Source of the DNA: Polyangiaceae bacterium | GTDB lineage: Bacteria > Myxococcota_A > Polyangia > Polyangiales > Polyangiaceae | Reading direction: 5' to 3' | Assembly (NCBI GenBank): GCA_013214025.1 | Contig: JABSRN010000042.1 | Location: 1-64,000, forward strand | DNA length: 64,000 bases | Shown: positions 12,301-17,425 of the stretch, piece by piece | Position numbering within the stretch: the stretch's first letter is position 1 | Layout: every line of letters starts with the position of its first letter | Program-made: the position numbers and the translations under genes | The notes under the pieces: model-generated | What the model saw: the letters and a program-made list of their open reading frames with translations, nothing else | Told to the model about the DNA's origin: nothing | Database searches by the model: none

Positions 12301-13784
12301 AAGTTCTGGACGAGGTCTCCGATAGACGTTCCGTAGGTCGCGGTAGCGCCACCGATCAGGTACGCAAAATCTTCATCAACATCTACCCCACCGTCAACCG
12401 GGGGGAACTGCTCTGTGACCGTTCCCCAATCAAACCCTGATGCCAGCGTGTTCGGCGCCGGTTTGCCGAACCACAACCACTCCTCCGCGTTGAACGGCTC
12501 ATCGACGGCTTGGGTGGCACCCAGCCACATCACCGACTCGCCCTGGATGGGCTTAAACGTCAGAGAACCAGGACTGACCGCAACATAACCCGCCGTAAGA
12601 TCGGCGCCCGCTAGAAAGTCCGCCTCTGCGACCAGGGCGGATTCGTCGCCGTTGCCATCGACGGCGGCCAGGTACATGCCCAAGCTGGTACACACGGCAG
12701 CTGCGTCTTCAAAGTTTGCCGCACCGTCATCGCACGCGGGGTTGACCCCCGTCCCTGCAGCACCGCAGTGAAGATAACAGTGAGATTCATCGCTGGCGCT
12801 GGCGCAGGATCCCGCCGTGCCCGAGGGGTACATCCATTCGTACTCCGCGCACTCGACGCTGGTATCGCAGTCTTCACTTTCGCCCCGGCTGGGATCTCCC
12901 AGCCAAGGAGCGGTGGCACAATCGCAGCTCTCTTCAATGACATCACACTCCGTGGCCACCAGCGCCACACAAGCGTCGTCCCATTCATCTGAGCAGCAGC
13001 TCGGGTCGGCCGCGCAAATCAAGCCAATGCATGAACCACAGGTAGACGCCAGCTTCGCCCCCGCTGTGCAGGGTGTATGCGAGCAGGGCGAGGTCGGTAG
13101 CGAGTCGATATTGCAGCAGGTGTAGTCGAAGTCGCAAATCGCGGACACGCAGTCGTTGCAGCCGTAGTCTAAGGCACCACCCGCCGAACAAGCATGGTGG
13201 GAACACGCCCCCATCACCGGGTTCGTGCAGTACGTGCCCATCTGGCAATCCCCGGCGATACTGCAGGGCTCGTTCTGGGCGCCTTCGATAGTATCCGGGG
13301 GGTATTCGTTGAATGAACCTTGGGTCCAGTCGTAGTCAACGTAGGTCGCATCTCCTGTCGCGCCGTCAACGATGCCGCCGCCGTCAACGACCACGATCAC
13401 GCTACCGTCGCCGACCATGATGGGGCGCAGTCCACCATCGGGAATTTCGATGTAGGTTTGGCAGTCTGGGTTACAGGGGTTGGTGAGACAGTTTTGTGGC
13501 GTGCTCAGGGCTGTGAGGCGCTGGGACGCACCCGCGCTGAGATCGTGCTGGACGACTTTACCGTTACTGCACTCGCTCCACTTTCCGTGGTCGCAGGAGC
13601 GCGTGCCTTCGTAGCAAGTCAACGTGCGGCCCGTGTTGCTCCAGGTCTCCCCACAGGCCTGCACGGCGCCGTGCACTCGGCAGCTGGTGGACTCCAAATC
13701 GTCCGGAGCCGAGACACACCCGGAGGCGGCGGCGAGGACGACTAGAGCGAGCACAACTCGCCAGCGTTTATTCAACGCCCGCAT
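315..13784 (-). CDS. Giant vWA / nested C-type-lectin-domain lipoprotein
   Basis: This encodes about 4,489 residues. The open frame extends to a non-ATG codon at 13931, but ATG at 13784 is chosen because it begins a clear lipoprotein signal (MRALNKRWRVVLALVVLAA, lipobox ASGC, Cys23). Order of parts: Cys-rich modules (CSH..C, CC, WD..C) around residues 200-600 interleaved with two CTLDs; a vWA domain at about 906-1135 with MIDAS motif DRSGSM; one complete CTLD at about 1169-1293; 11 N-terminal half-CTLDs, ten of them each followed by a complete CTLD, at about 1301-3865; 11 tandem C-terminal half-CTLDs at 3890-4271; then a tail with WYYLND and CPRTC that resembles the segment usually following a vWA domain. 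Cys and Asp are very abundant, suggesting many disulfides and bound calcium. A surface adhesin or sugar/protein-binding role is inferred. The nesting is argued under findings. Confidence 0.93.
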   Translation of the reverse strand: MRALNKRWRVVLALVVLAAASGCVSAPDDLESTSCRVHGAVQACGETWSNTGRTLTCYEGTRSCDHGKWSECSNGKVVQHDLSAGASQRLTALSTPQNCLTNPCNPDCQTYIEIPDGGLRPIMVGDGSVIVVVDGGGIVDGATGDATYVDYDWTQGSFNEYPPDTIEGAQNEPCSIAGDCQMGTYCTNPVMGACSHHACSAGGALDYGCNDCVSAICDFDYTCCNIDSLPTSPCSHTPCTAGAKLASTCGSCIGLICAADPSCCSDEWDDACVALVATECDVIEESCDCATAPWLGDPSRGESEDCDTSVECAEYEWMYPSGTAGSCASASDESHCYLHCGAAGTGVNPACDDGAANFEDAAAVCTSLGMYLAAVDGNGDESALVAEADFLAGADLTAGYVAVSPGSLTFKPIQGESVMWLGATQAVDEPFNAEEWLWFGKPAPNTLASGFDWGTVTEQFPPVDGGVDVDEDFAYLIGGATATYGTSIGDLVQNFFCESKGWDAGLAPTDTPVANNTCNDPVWIAAGTCSHDICEIGVALNAGCDTCAQRVCDEEEDCCDDTWSQECVDLVDEECDSINVSCGCAGGQELYDSACYELRTTNTSWTGSRDACRDIGAGWDLVDINSDAENEFVRTIVQAEYTWMGANDRSSENSWRWELSEGDLTFWSGDENGSVQSGFWDDWNPGDEPDDDGLFSSRDCGRFHYNAADSILHWEDSSCSSTYDYLCKGPRTLANTAGSSPPAWRDDCVDMVDTICSAECGEGDPPPSNGICRPWYPGDTDPSCLTYDVTLIPTCDDGTNQILTACNHGTGIAPAGLKIINLPAGEFGEINPDPTGGITCATTEEIEPGWCINVDNCSGLANDREVMINPQDGSEDGNECDARDNWTVFQDAECGEPICSGNASRASIKGVNMIFMVDRSGSMATDPDSCSDSFDNDRYFSRWHPLTESLKSFFSAPEMAGINVELRFFPDDSPVSGCNGDSCSEEACSQMLYGGVLGYDIAPVDSVEQQLFQAIDNTSPKGCSTPIYPALQGALLAAGAGKALNPTEEYVAVLVTDGDAYKCNTDNDDIGDLAGQAYQESGIRTFVIGVEGVQRSDIDSIAGKGGTTEGFFVSSAGGDVAAQLKTALDEILASAVDCSFPLVNEGEFDPDKSSVAYIPGPLPASFTPSCREGESEYSGKCYRLLNDLDTDWDFFSGGGCSAIGAGWDIAKVETSGENDFLTTMVSEATWIGGDDIALEGTWHWQDGTEFFTNNVMWADGQPAGSGQDCLALNTSGFWSDYKCTDDNPALCEGPLAGASIETCGLGESTGPDGLCYYVDSVGADWATAQAACQAHGTGWDLAGVSSQAVNEFVTAKLGDDPAWMYITDQEPDDIWERNGSTPIFSAVFGCPVGTDLNAVTGLCTAITDPLDFDDARAACWALGGDLVPVDSQAKNDEMSSLIGATPSWIGITDSDAESYESKWWRSDETVIYEPVCAAGQTAYGDHCYVLTGEYSSWVNAQTGCRAIGSDWDLARIESEVEDSVVFGLISESTYLGGNDRGSEEDWYWPDGTYFWEGDERGDAQGSPPEYENWDPDYPDNGGSFGNDDCMIMLASDGEWRDVDCGDDNPAVCRGPILGVQPVTGEFNNWQTNEPDNSVPIDCPVGTTEYGSTGRCFATAAADTYANVRLACAALGANGDLISVDSDAVNTFARGEISGGDEFWIGVNDTDTDSSEGTWVRTDGTLIYAQTCAAGQTAYMGKCYIVVAQQPSRNSGQTQCTNIGTGWDLARPNDGAENAFIAGLVSETTWLGGTDTGNEGSWHYPDGTFFWKGEGGGDPQGSPAEYTSWVSGQPDGGGFLDDPDCQGINSVGEWRDYECSDDNPSVCEGPGTGSSAPVNGAYTNWVNGSEPNDSGPSTCPGGTTYDAGTDSCWGVTSSAKSFDDARLECQALGPDADLANIDTVGANALADTERGAGADDFWIGLSDQGSEGAFVRVDGTTTWAPPCGAGQFYHDGSCYEFLSATNQNWTEQKANCQAIGANWDLVDIETSVENAFILTISTGTVWVAGNDRTNEDKWRWSDGSMFSDGGSVQAPYWENWDGGEPDDPIIGEKDCVRVSSLGDWSSGDCGDDRAAVCEGPGIGSGAQVGSEYNNWNGIQPDDSVPTACPGGFTLDADSGKCWALTSGSSTYSAAQTECGTLAAGAGLVSIDSATKDTNAVIAMGGGEFWIGLDDLSSEGTFVRTDGIANYGPACTGGQSALGASCYEYISTVQTSWSAAETTCKNIGTGWNLVQIDSEEENILVDGLSTEELWIGGVDNASNDNWFWPDGSKFSVGSTAETGVYTNWEGAQPNDGSDDCVYTNGPTWWDGACGDDRRTVCEGPGLGAVGAISGEHINWATNEPNDQEPTGCPGGTSLDPNSGRCFAITNEGAPVSFDDARTACGVLGGDLVNIDSSSVNADVVTWLGANTATSDVWIGVTDQDTETFEGMFERVDGTQIYGPACTAGQSAFEGSCYQYVEVTQGSWSAAETTCEAIDGTDTDWHLVQIDTAEENAFVDGLASAEIWIGAVDGASNDNWRWPDGNLFSIGDSAEPGYFTAWAASQPGTGSDDCVSMNGSGWYDTTCTDDFYTMCEGPGLGGVGPVNSEYSNWPAGEPDDSAPVTCPGSSLLDPNSGRCFEITDESTPLNFDNARVACQALGGDIVGVDSQSLNDDVLTWLVANTSSSDIWIGVTDQDSVSTEGSFERVDGTLIWAPTCAAGQTYYNGSCYAYLSATNQNRNEQQANCVALGTDWNLVRIDSAAENAIVVAVNTGSSTVWISGGDFGNEDDWIWDNGEKFTDGTTVQPGFFADWDGGEPDDPIIGEKDCVGVKDAGKWAAYDCGDDKAAVCEGPGDGSPAPVNSEYSNWATSEPNDSAVVSCPANTTKDPNSGRCFAVTTGAMGFDAARSECMALGGDLINMDSGSVNADALTWIAANETPGEIWIGVTDQDTESYEGGFTRVDGTLIYGPACTAGQSELNGSCYEYISTVQTSWSAAETTCKAIGTGWNLVQIDSLEENTLVDGLSTEELWVGGNDASSNDNWTWPDGTLFSIGSTAQGTSYTLWESGQPNDGSDDCLYTNGATWWDGSCSDDRRTVCEGPGLGVVGPINSEYTNWDTGNGEPDDSAPIACPGGTTEDPNSGRCFAITDEGDPMTFDEARTACMTLGGDIVNVDSASVNADVVTWMATNTSTTDLWIGVTDQDSVSYEGSFERVDGTLIWAPTCAAGQTLYNGNCYQFLSATNQNQSEQQANCEAIGTDWNLVRILDEDENNFVLTLIAGSTVWVDGKDSPTESDWVWGDGSWYSDDNVARPGYWQNWESGEPDDPCCSDYDCMGLQTDGEWSAYKCGDDRAAVCEGPGVGAPATIPGEYTNWINATEPNDSATVACPAGTDYDSNSGRCFSVTGSAKSFDDARDECMALGGDLIGMDSPSVNADAITWMAGNSGETDIWIGISDQDTESYEGGFVRTADSTLIWTPSCDAGQTFFEGSCYQYISTVQTSWSAAQATCQAIGTDWDLVQIDSLGENTIVDGLTTEWTWIGGFDTTSNDNWYWPDGSKFSIGSTAEPSTYENWEGGQPNGGSDDCLYMNGATWWDAGCSDDERAICEGPPSGTGSQYNSEYNNWVSAAEPNDDLTQACPGGTTDINGVCYQVVTGPNNFVDARAACVGLGGDLANIHSTSKNDDVHSMLTGGDFWIGLSDDTLSTEGEGYWYRTDGSNIWSNPCAGGEVRNDGHCYKLTGSTEYWSVAGADCVAFGGDWNWIVVENDDEQAVLQGLADIGGELLWFGVNDAASPGTWVNGLGGALTYDNWGGSEPGSGSNCAYFEDSSGDWKDSSNCNSDKYGACEGSPANGAIVGTEYNNWAVAPDDSGGEDCAIMLADKTWSVVDCALTKAVVCEIPSPPGASQDCVMMAADGTWTDEVCGDLKYAMCEVPLGIGATQDCAMMDASGFWTDEQCSDQKVALCEVPKPATGTEDCVMMDATGIWTDEVCGNAKVGLCEVPQATGATQDCVMLAANGDWTDEQCSEQKVALCELPVAPASEDCVMLDGAGDWTDEQCDNLKVGLCEVAMPAGATQDCAMMDSSGTWQDVLCSESKRGLCEVDLPDSGGADCVTMLVDGTWSDQKCADLNFGICSLPRPPGPTQDCAMMAGGGGTTWTDEICTESKIGLCEIPKPPGDQADCAVMQVDGKWSDEDCDTPRQGMCESGLTGGSPYAGQYNNWSGGVPGTAGDCATIGSDGTWSAVNCGIATFDAVCVGPQPPPANNALILLTQVALGSCTGAANEWYYLNDTEIEMCPRTCDDVKLDRRARISIEIGCYPTEVIPGVVIEADGGGGGVIEGGGGTPTQTTTSEEYEGICTDPNRSVTWGFLSYNSETPGDSMITFRLRAALTSADLAAVSYQEMVVVQASSANEVCSPGSADAAACLIDLAALLGAPAERFQFIEIEIELTPGTSGEVPVVFDWETTYSCLLDQ
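963..2117 (-). repeat. Tandem array of 11 C-terminal half-CTLDs
   Basis: Residues 3890-4271 of the giant lipoprotein consist of 11 consecutive units of about 34 residues with the consensus DCvMMxxxGxWTDExC, then K.gLCEvP and a short Gly/Pro/Thr spacer. Each matches the last part of a C-type lectin domain: the Cys before the WND-like motif, the WND position itself (here WTDE), and the two closing Cys. None has the N-terminal half of the fold. Unit 11 alone has its own preceding strand (AGQYNNWSGGVPGT). The number of units equals the number of N-terminal half modules upstream. At DNA level the units form an imperfect tandem repeat of roughly 100 bp. Confidence 0.92.
2180..9882 (-). repeat. Alternating half-CTLD and full-CTLD repeat array inside the giant lipoprotein
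   Basis: Eleven short modules of about 85-92 residues share the pattern CPGG..D.NSGRCFAITDE, then DDARTAC..LGGDLV.ID, DIWIGVTDQ and EGSFERVDGTLIY, and end there, before the second half of a CTLD. Modules 2 to 11 are each followed by a complete CTLD (CAAGQ...CYxY, W.WPDG, QPNDGSDDC, C..D.R.VCEGPG) and then a strand such as SEYSNWATGEPND. The complete copies fall into two types. One has LSATNQN and EPDDPIIGEKDC (copies 4, 7 and 9). The other has ISTVQTSWSAAETTC (copies 5, 8 and 10, with copy 6 close). The mixed order A B B A B A B suggests expansion by duplication of one or more module pairs. Boundaries are approximate. Confidence 0.88.
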
Positions 13785-14553
13785 TCTTGCCCGAAATGGG
13801 CTGGCCGCCTTAACTATTGGAGGCACACCGGAATGCGACGACGCAAAAAGCGGTTCATTAGAGGACTGGCGGTATCGCGACATAAGGATGATCCAGTGGG
13901 GTCTGATGCATCGACCCCAGCAAATCGACATCGCGATTCGAGGGAGCCAACCACCAGTCCGGAAGACTGATGGCCCAAGCTCAGTAAGACTGACTGCTCA
14001 GCGGTATACACCTCTGAGCAGCGCATAAAATATCAGAGCCGGAATGCCGCAACAAGGCGATTCACCGACGTATCGGATAGGTCTGCCGGGAGTGTGCACT
14101 GGCGTCCGTGTCGTATGTTTCGGGACAGGCCCCCGAGTCACCCCAAAGCATGCTGGATGACGCACTGCACTCTACGCACTCCATAACCGACCAGCTAGCC
14201 TAGACGGCCCGGCTCTGGCTCGGGTCGGAAGTGCATAAGACCGGGATATATGTCAGCTCAGGGATCGAACATTAATTCTGGACCCATCCGTTCGAAGCGA
14301 GGCGCTCCCAAGCTGAAGTTCGCTGCCCTTCAACCAAACCTTCGCTCGCGGCCGAACGCCTGGGGTCGAACAATCGTTCCCATGAACACGGACGGAGATT
14401 CTCAGTACAAATCCCGCGCCAGTTTTTTCTCAACTGCCCTCCAAAACACCTCCACAAAATACGACCGCGCCGTCACATTCAGCGTCGAGTGGCATTTGGT
14501 AACGGTTCTGCGCCTGCGTCGTCCATGCAGCTCGGCTCCCAATCAGAGCGGTC
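13785..14553. other. Non-coding stretch upstream of the giant lipoprotein gene
   Basis: I see no convincing gene here. Short open frames on both strands lack domain-like sequence and sensible start sites. The segment must hold the promoter of the giant lipoprotein gene, which reads leftward. The most AT-rich patch, around 14024-14036, could supply a -10 element on the minus strand, but no good -35 partner was found. The stretch borders the receiver-domain fragment at 14554-14721, so part of it may be decayed former coding sequence. Confidence 0.4.
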
Positions 14554-14721
14554 CTAGCCGAATCGAAGCCGGCGGCTACGGGCCATCGCACTGGCGAGGG
14601 CCTGTTTACGAACGGGCTTCGTTAAAAAGTCATCCATGCCGGCATCCGCGCAACATTTCTTATCCTCTGCCTGAGCGTTGGCCGCCAGAGGGACGATGGG
14701 CAATCGCGGCAGTGCTGTGAT
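14554..14721 (-). pseudogene. Receiver (CheY-like) domain C-terminal fragment
   Basis: Reading the reverse strand from 14721 gives ITALPRLPIVPLAANAQA, then EDKKCCADAGMDDFLTKPVR and KQALASAMARSRRLRFG, ending at a stop at 14556-14554. This matches the last third of a response-regulator receiver domain: the LPIVALTANA strand, the AGMDDFLxKP segment with the conserved Lys-Pro, and the final helix. There is no start codon, no phosphoacceptor Asp and no N-terminal two thirds. The neighbouring TerB-like gene begins on the opposite strand just beyond. It is best read as debris of a lost hybrid kinase or response regulator. Confidence 0.72.
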
Positions 14722-14750
14722 CTGGCATCTAGGCCGTGTAAACTCGCCGC

Positions 14751-15107
14751 ATGTCCAACGATGACGCCCCGCTAAGCCAACCGCCGATGAGCCTGCAGCG
14801 AAATGAATTTCCGATGGAAATCGTGAAGTTGCTGCTCCAAATCGCCTGGGCGGATCTGGAGATCGAAGATTCCGAGCGCGAAAAACTCCTCGCCTTCGGC
14901 TCCCGCATCGGACTTCATCCGGAACACGTCGAGGAAATCAAAACCTACCTCTCCGGCGATGTTGCCCTACCACCTCCGAACCTGGGCCTGCTCCGGGAAC
15001 GCAAATACGGCGTACTCAAATCCATCGAGGATTTTCTCGGCGCCGATGGCGATATCTCGGAAGAGGACGCGGAAGTCCTCGACGAAATCCGCATGTTCCT
15101 GGGCTAA
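14751..15107 (+). CDS. TerB-like helical protein
   Basis: This 118-residue protein has a short disordered N-terminus followed by a helical domain starting EIVKLLLQIAWADLEIED and ending with a second acidic loop, GADGDISEEDAEVLDEI. The pattern of two helix pairs with acidic loops is typical of TerB/DjlA-N-type domains, which are linked to tellurite resistance and membrane stress, though their biochemical role is poorly defined. No signal peptide or membrane segment is visible, so it should be cytoplasmic. It stands alone, convergent with the glycosyltransferase gene that follows, and has no other ter genes nearby. The family assignment is by eye and moderate. Confidence 0.75.
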   Translation: MSNDDAPLSQPPMSLQRNEFPMEIVKLLLQIAWADLEIEDSEREKLLAFGSRIGLHPEHVEEIKTYLSGDVALPPPNLGLLRERKYGVLKSIEDFLGADGDISEEDAEVLDEIRMFLG

Positions 15108-15139
15108 GCGGCCCACCTCATTGGGCTGGCTCGATGGGC

Positions 15140-16126
15140 CTAAGCACTGCACGGGGCTCGATGGGCCTGCCAGTTGCGTCGCGCGGCCTCAATCGCTCGA
15201 TGCCAACCGTCGACAAACCGGCTCACCGAAAACTCGTCTAAGGCCGTTTCTCTAGCCCGCGCGCCCAGTTCTCTAGCCAGCGATTGATTGCTCAACAATT
15301 GCTTCAGTCGGGCGTGCAAGACCGCCGGGTCGTCGGAACAGTAGCCGTTTACCCCATCTTCAATCGGTGAACCGTCGCTCTCCGTGCTGACGACGGGCAT
15401 GCCAGAGGCCATGGCTTCCACGACAGCCATATTGTAGCCATCATCCAGTAGCGGTCCCGCCGTGTGCAACAGCACGCGATAGTCTCGGTAAGTTTGTTTG
15501 ACCTCCTCCCAGTCCCGAGAGGTGCGAGCTCCGGGCACCTCCGGGTTGTACCCCATCAGCCAACAGGGCAGTTCGCCAACGGCGGCCACATGCACAGGCC
15601 ACGCGAATCGGTCCGGACGGGCGATGACGCTATTGGCAACACGAAGCACGCTCGACGTGTGCCCTGTGTAGCCGCCGTATTCGCTTGCGTCTGCGGTTGG
15701 TCGGATCACATCGCAATCGAGCCCCCAGCTGCGCCGTTTCATCTCGCTCACCGCCACAGCTGAAGCGCCTATCATGTCGAGATAGCTGCCCAGTTGCGCT
15801 CGGAGGCGACTGGGTGGCGGAGCATTTTTTTCCTCTTTGATGCGAGCGTGCAAGCTGACGTGCAGGACGAGGATCTTCGGAATGTCCACGGACTTTAGCT
15901 CGACCAAGTCCGTAATGTTGTGACAGATCGCGACGTCGTAGCGGCTGTCTGCCTGGATCTCGTCACGACGAATCAGTCTCGCCTTGTCAGGCACCGGGCG
16001 CATGCGCGTGTCCCAGTTGGGCGTCGCTCGATTGGGCAAACCGTCGATGACGTCCATCTCGAAGCCCAACTTCCCCAATAGGTGCACGTACCCCTCATGG
16101 CAATTGTATGTCAGCAGTCGACTCAT
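15140..16126 (-). CDS. Glycosyltransferase, GT4-like
   Basis: This encodes about 328 residues. The open frame begins at a TTG (16156), but the ATG at 16126 gives the expected N-terminus MSRLLTYNCHEGYVHLLGKL. The C-terminal half has the GT-B signature: an acidic motif in VVEAMASGMPVVSTESDG followed by EDGVNGYCSDDPAVLHARL and helices of a nucleotide-sugar-binding Rossmann domain. The N-terminal half is less typical. It probably moves a sugar from a nucleotide donor to a polysaccharide, lipid or protein; donor and acceptor cannot be told. No glycan biosynthesis genes are adjacent. The downstream SDR gene lies on the same strand but 150 bp away and is probably separate. Confidence 0.82.
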   Translation of the reverse strand: MSRLLTYNCHEGYVHLLGKLGFEMDVIDGLPNRATPNWDTRMRPVPDKARLIRRDEIQADSRYDVAICHNITDLVELKSVDIPKILVLHVSLHARIKEEKNAPPPSRLRAQLGSYLDMIGASAVAVSEMKRRSWGLDCDVIRPTADASEYGGYTGHTSSVLRVANSVIARPDRFAWPVHVAAVGELPCWLMGYNPEVPGARTSRDWEEVKQTYRDYRVLLHTAGPLLDDGYNMAVVEAMASGMPVVSTESDGSPIEDGVNGYCSDDPAVLHARLKQLLSNQSLARELGARARETALDEFSVSRFVDGWHRAIEAARRNWQAHRAPCSA

Positions 16127-16311
16127 GACTTCGATGTGTAGGAACGGCACAATCAACCGGTCCTAAAGCGCATAGTGAGGCTGCCCGGCTCGATCCTCCG
16201 GCGAAGCCAACCGTTGACGCGCCGAGACACAGGTAAAGCCCGTAACCGTGCGTTTCTGTCGCCCCCTGGCGACTATGCCAGCGTCAATTTCCTGACGCCG
16301 AGTGGCTCTAG

Positions 16312-17016
16312 CTAGAGCACACCTTGGGGCGGCAAGATCCTCAGCTCGTCGATACGAATGCCGAGGCCCTTGCTCGCGACATCCGCGACAGTGTCGGCCA
16401 CATCCGCAGGCGATAACATGTCGCTGGCGTCAAACTCTTCCCGCCCTTCCCAGATGTGCGTGTAGGTCGCCCCCACGCTGATCAGCGTGCTACGTACGCC
16501 GTGCTCTTTACCATCCTCATTGATCACTCCGCTCAGACCCCGCAAGCCGAATTTGGAAGCGCCATAGGCAGCGCAGCCGCTCAAGTTGACGTGGTCCGCG
16601 ATGGATCCGATATGAATGATGCGGCCGCCCGCGGCTTTCATTTGGCGGAAGGCCGCCCGAGCACATAGAAACGCGCCGGTGAGATTCGTTCCGATTACCT
16701 GATTCCACTCGTCCAGGCTCAGCTCGATAGTCGGCTTGAACACTCCCACACCGGCATTGTTGACCAGCACGTCCAGCGGGCCCAACTTGGATTGCACCTC
16801 GGCGAATAGCGCATCGACGGCGGATTCCGAACAGACATCGAGGGTAACGGGGATCACACCTGGCACTCGGCGGTCCGCGAGCACACGGCCCTCTAGACTG
16901 CGCGCCGCGGCAATAACCGTCGCGCCCCGGGCCGCAAGCTGTTCGGCGATGGCTTGCCCGATGCCCTTAGAAGCGCCGGTGACCAGCGCTAATTTTCCGT
17001 CGAGGGGGGCCGCCAT
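16312..17016 (-). CDS. Short-chain dehydrogenase/reductase (SDR)
   Basis: A 234-residue classical SDR. It has the cofactor motif TGASKGIG at the N-terminus, the NNAG motif (LDVLVNNAGVGVFKP), a catalytic Ser in HIGSIADH, and YGASK supplying the Tyr and Lys. An Arg after the second strand (AAARSLEGR) favours NADP(H), which is an inference. Length and motifs are complete, so it should be an active oxidoreductase on a small alcohol or ketone; the substrate is unknown. A short CxxC protein gene lies only 7 bases upstream on the same strand, so these two are likely co-transcribed. Confidence 0.92.
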   Translation of the reverse strand: MAAPLDGKLALVTGASKGIGQAIAEQLAARGATVIAAARSLEGRVLADRRVPGVIPVTLDVCSESAVDALFAEVQSKLGPLDVLVNNAGVGVFKPTIELSLDEWNQVIGTNLTGAFLCARAAFRQMKAAGGRIIHIGSIADHVNLSGCAAYGASKFGLRGLSGVINEDGKEHGVRSTLISVGATYTHIWEGREEFDASDMLSPADVADTVADVASKGLGIRIDELRILPPQGVL

Positions 17017-17023
17017 ATCGTTT

Positions 17024-17314
17024 TCAGTGAAAGGCGGGAGCCGCGTTCACCTGCTGGCCAGTGCGCTCATGCTCGTCGATAAGAGCCTGGGAGCCTGCCA
17101 TGCAAGACGTGCAGGACGGGAAGCGCGAGCCGTGATCGCAAGTGATGTACTGAGCCTTGGGGATTGGCGCGCTGAACTCTGGCGCGTCGATGTGGCGCCC
17201 GCAGGAGATACAGTGGATGTGCTGGTGATCGTGACCAGCCGGCGGCTTGGGGCCAGGTTTGAGCGCCTTGCGCTCCCGCTTGGTGAGTTTCTTTTCGCGC
17301 TTCATGCGGCGCAT
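17024..17314 (-). CDS. Small CxxC zinc-ribbon-like protein
   Basis: A 96-residue protein with a strongly basic N-terminus (MRRMKREKKLTKRERKALK) and a compact Cys/His core: HDHQHIHCISCGRHIDAPEF followed by ITCDHGSRFPSCTSCM. Two CxxC pairs and nearby His residues suggest a structural zinc site. The basic tail could contact nucleic acid. An internal ATG at 17305 is an alternative start. It sits between prfC and the SDR gene on the same strand, 7 bases from the latter. I do not recognise a named family, so no function is assigned. Confidence 0.75.
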   Translation of the reverse strand: MRRMKREKKLTKRERKALKPGPKPPAGHDHQHIHCISCGRHIDAPEFSAPIPKAQYITCDHGSRFPSCTSCMAGSQALIDEHERTGQQVNAAPAFH

Positions 17315-17425
17315 GAAAGCTCAAAATCCGCGTCCCACCAAGCACAATCGGCATCTCGGCCCGCGAGATTTGTAGCCCTCGCCGTCTGCCAGCGCGAGGG
17401 AGCCACGGGCTGGGCGCCTCGGAAG

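Noticed and set aside
14250-14720. A 156-codon plus-strand frame
   Set aside because: It is rich in Arg, Ser and Pro without protein-like pattern and overlaps, on the opposite strand, a clear receiver-domain fragment.
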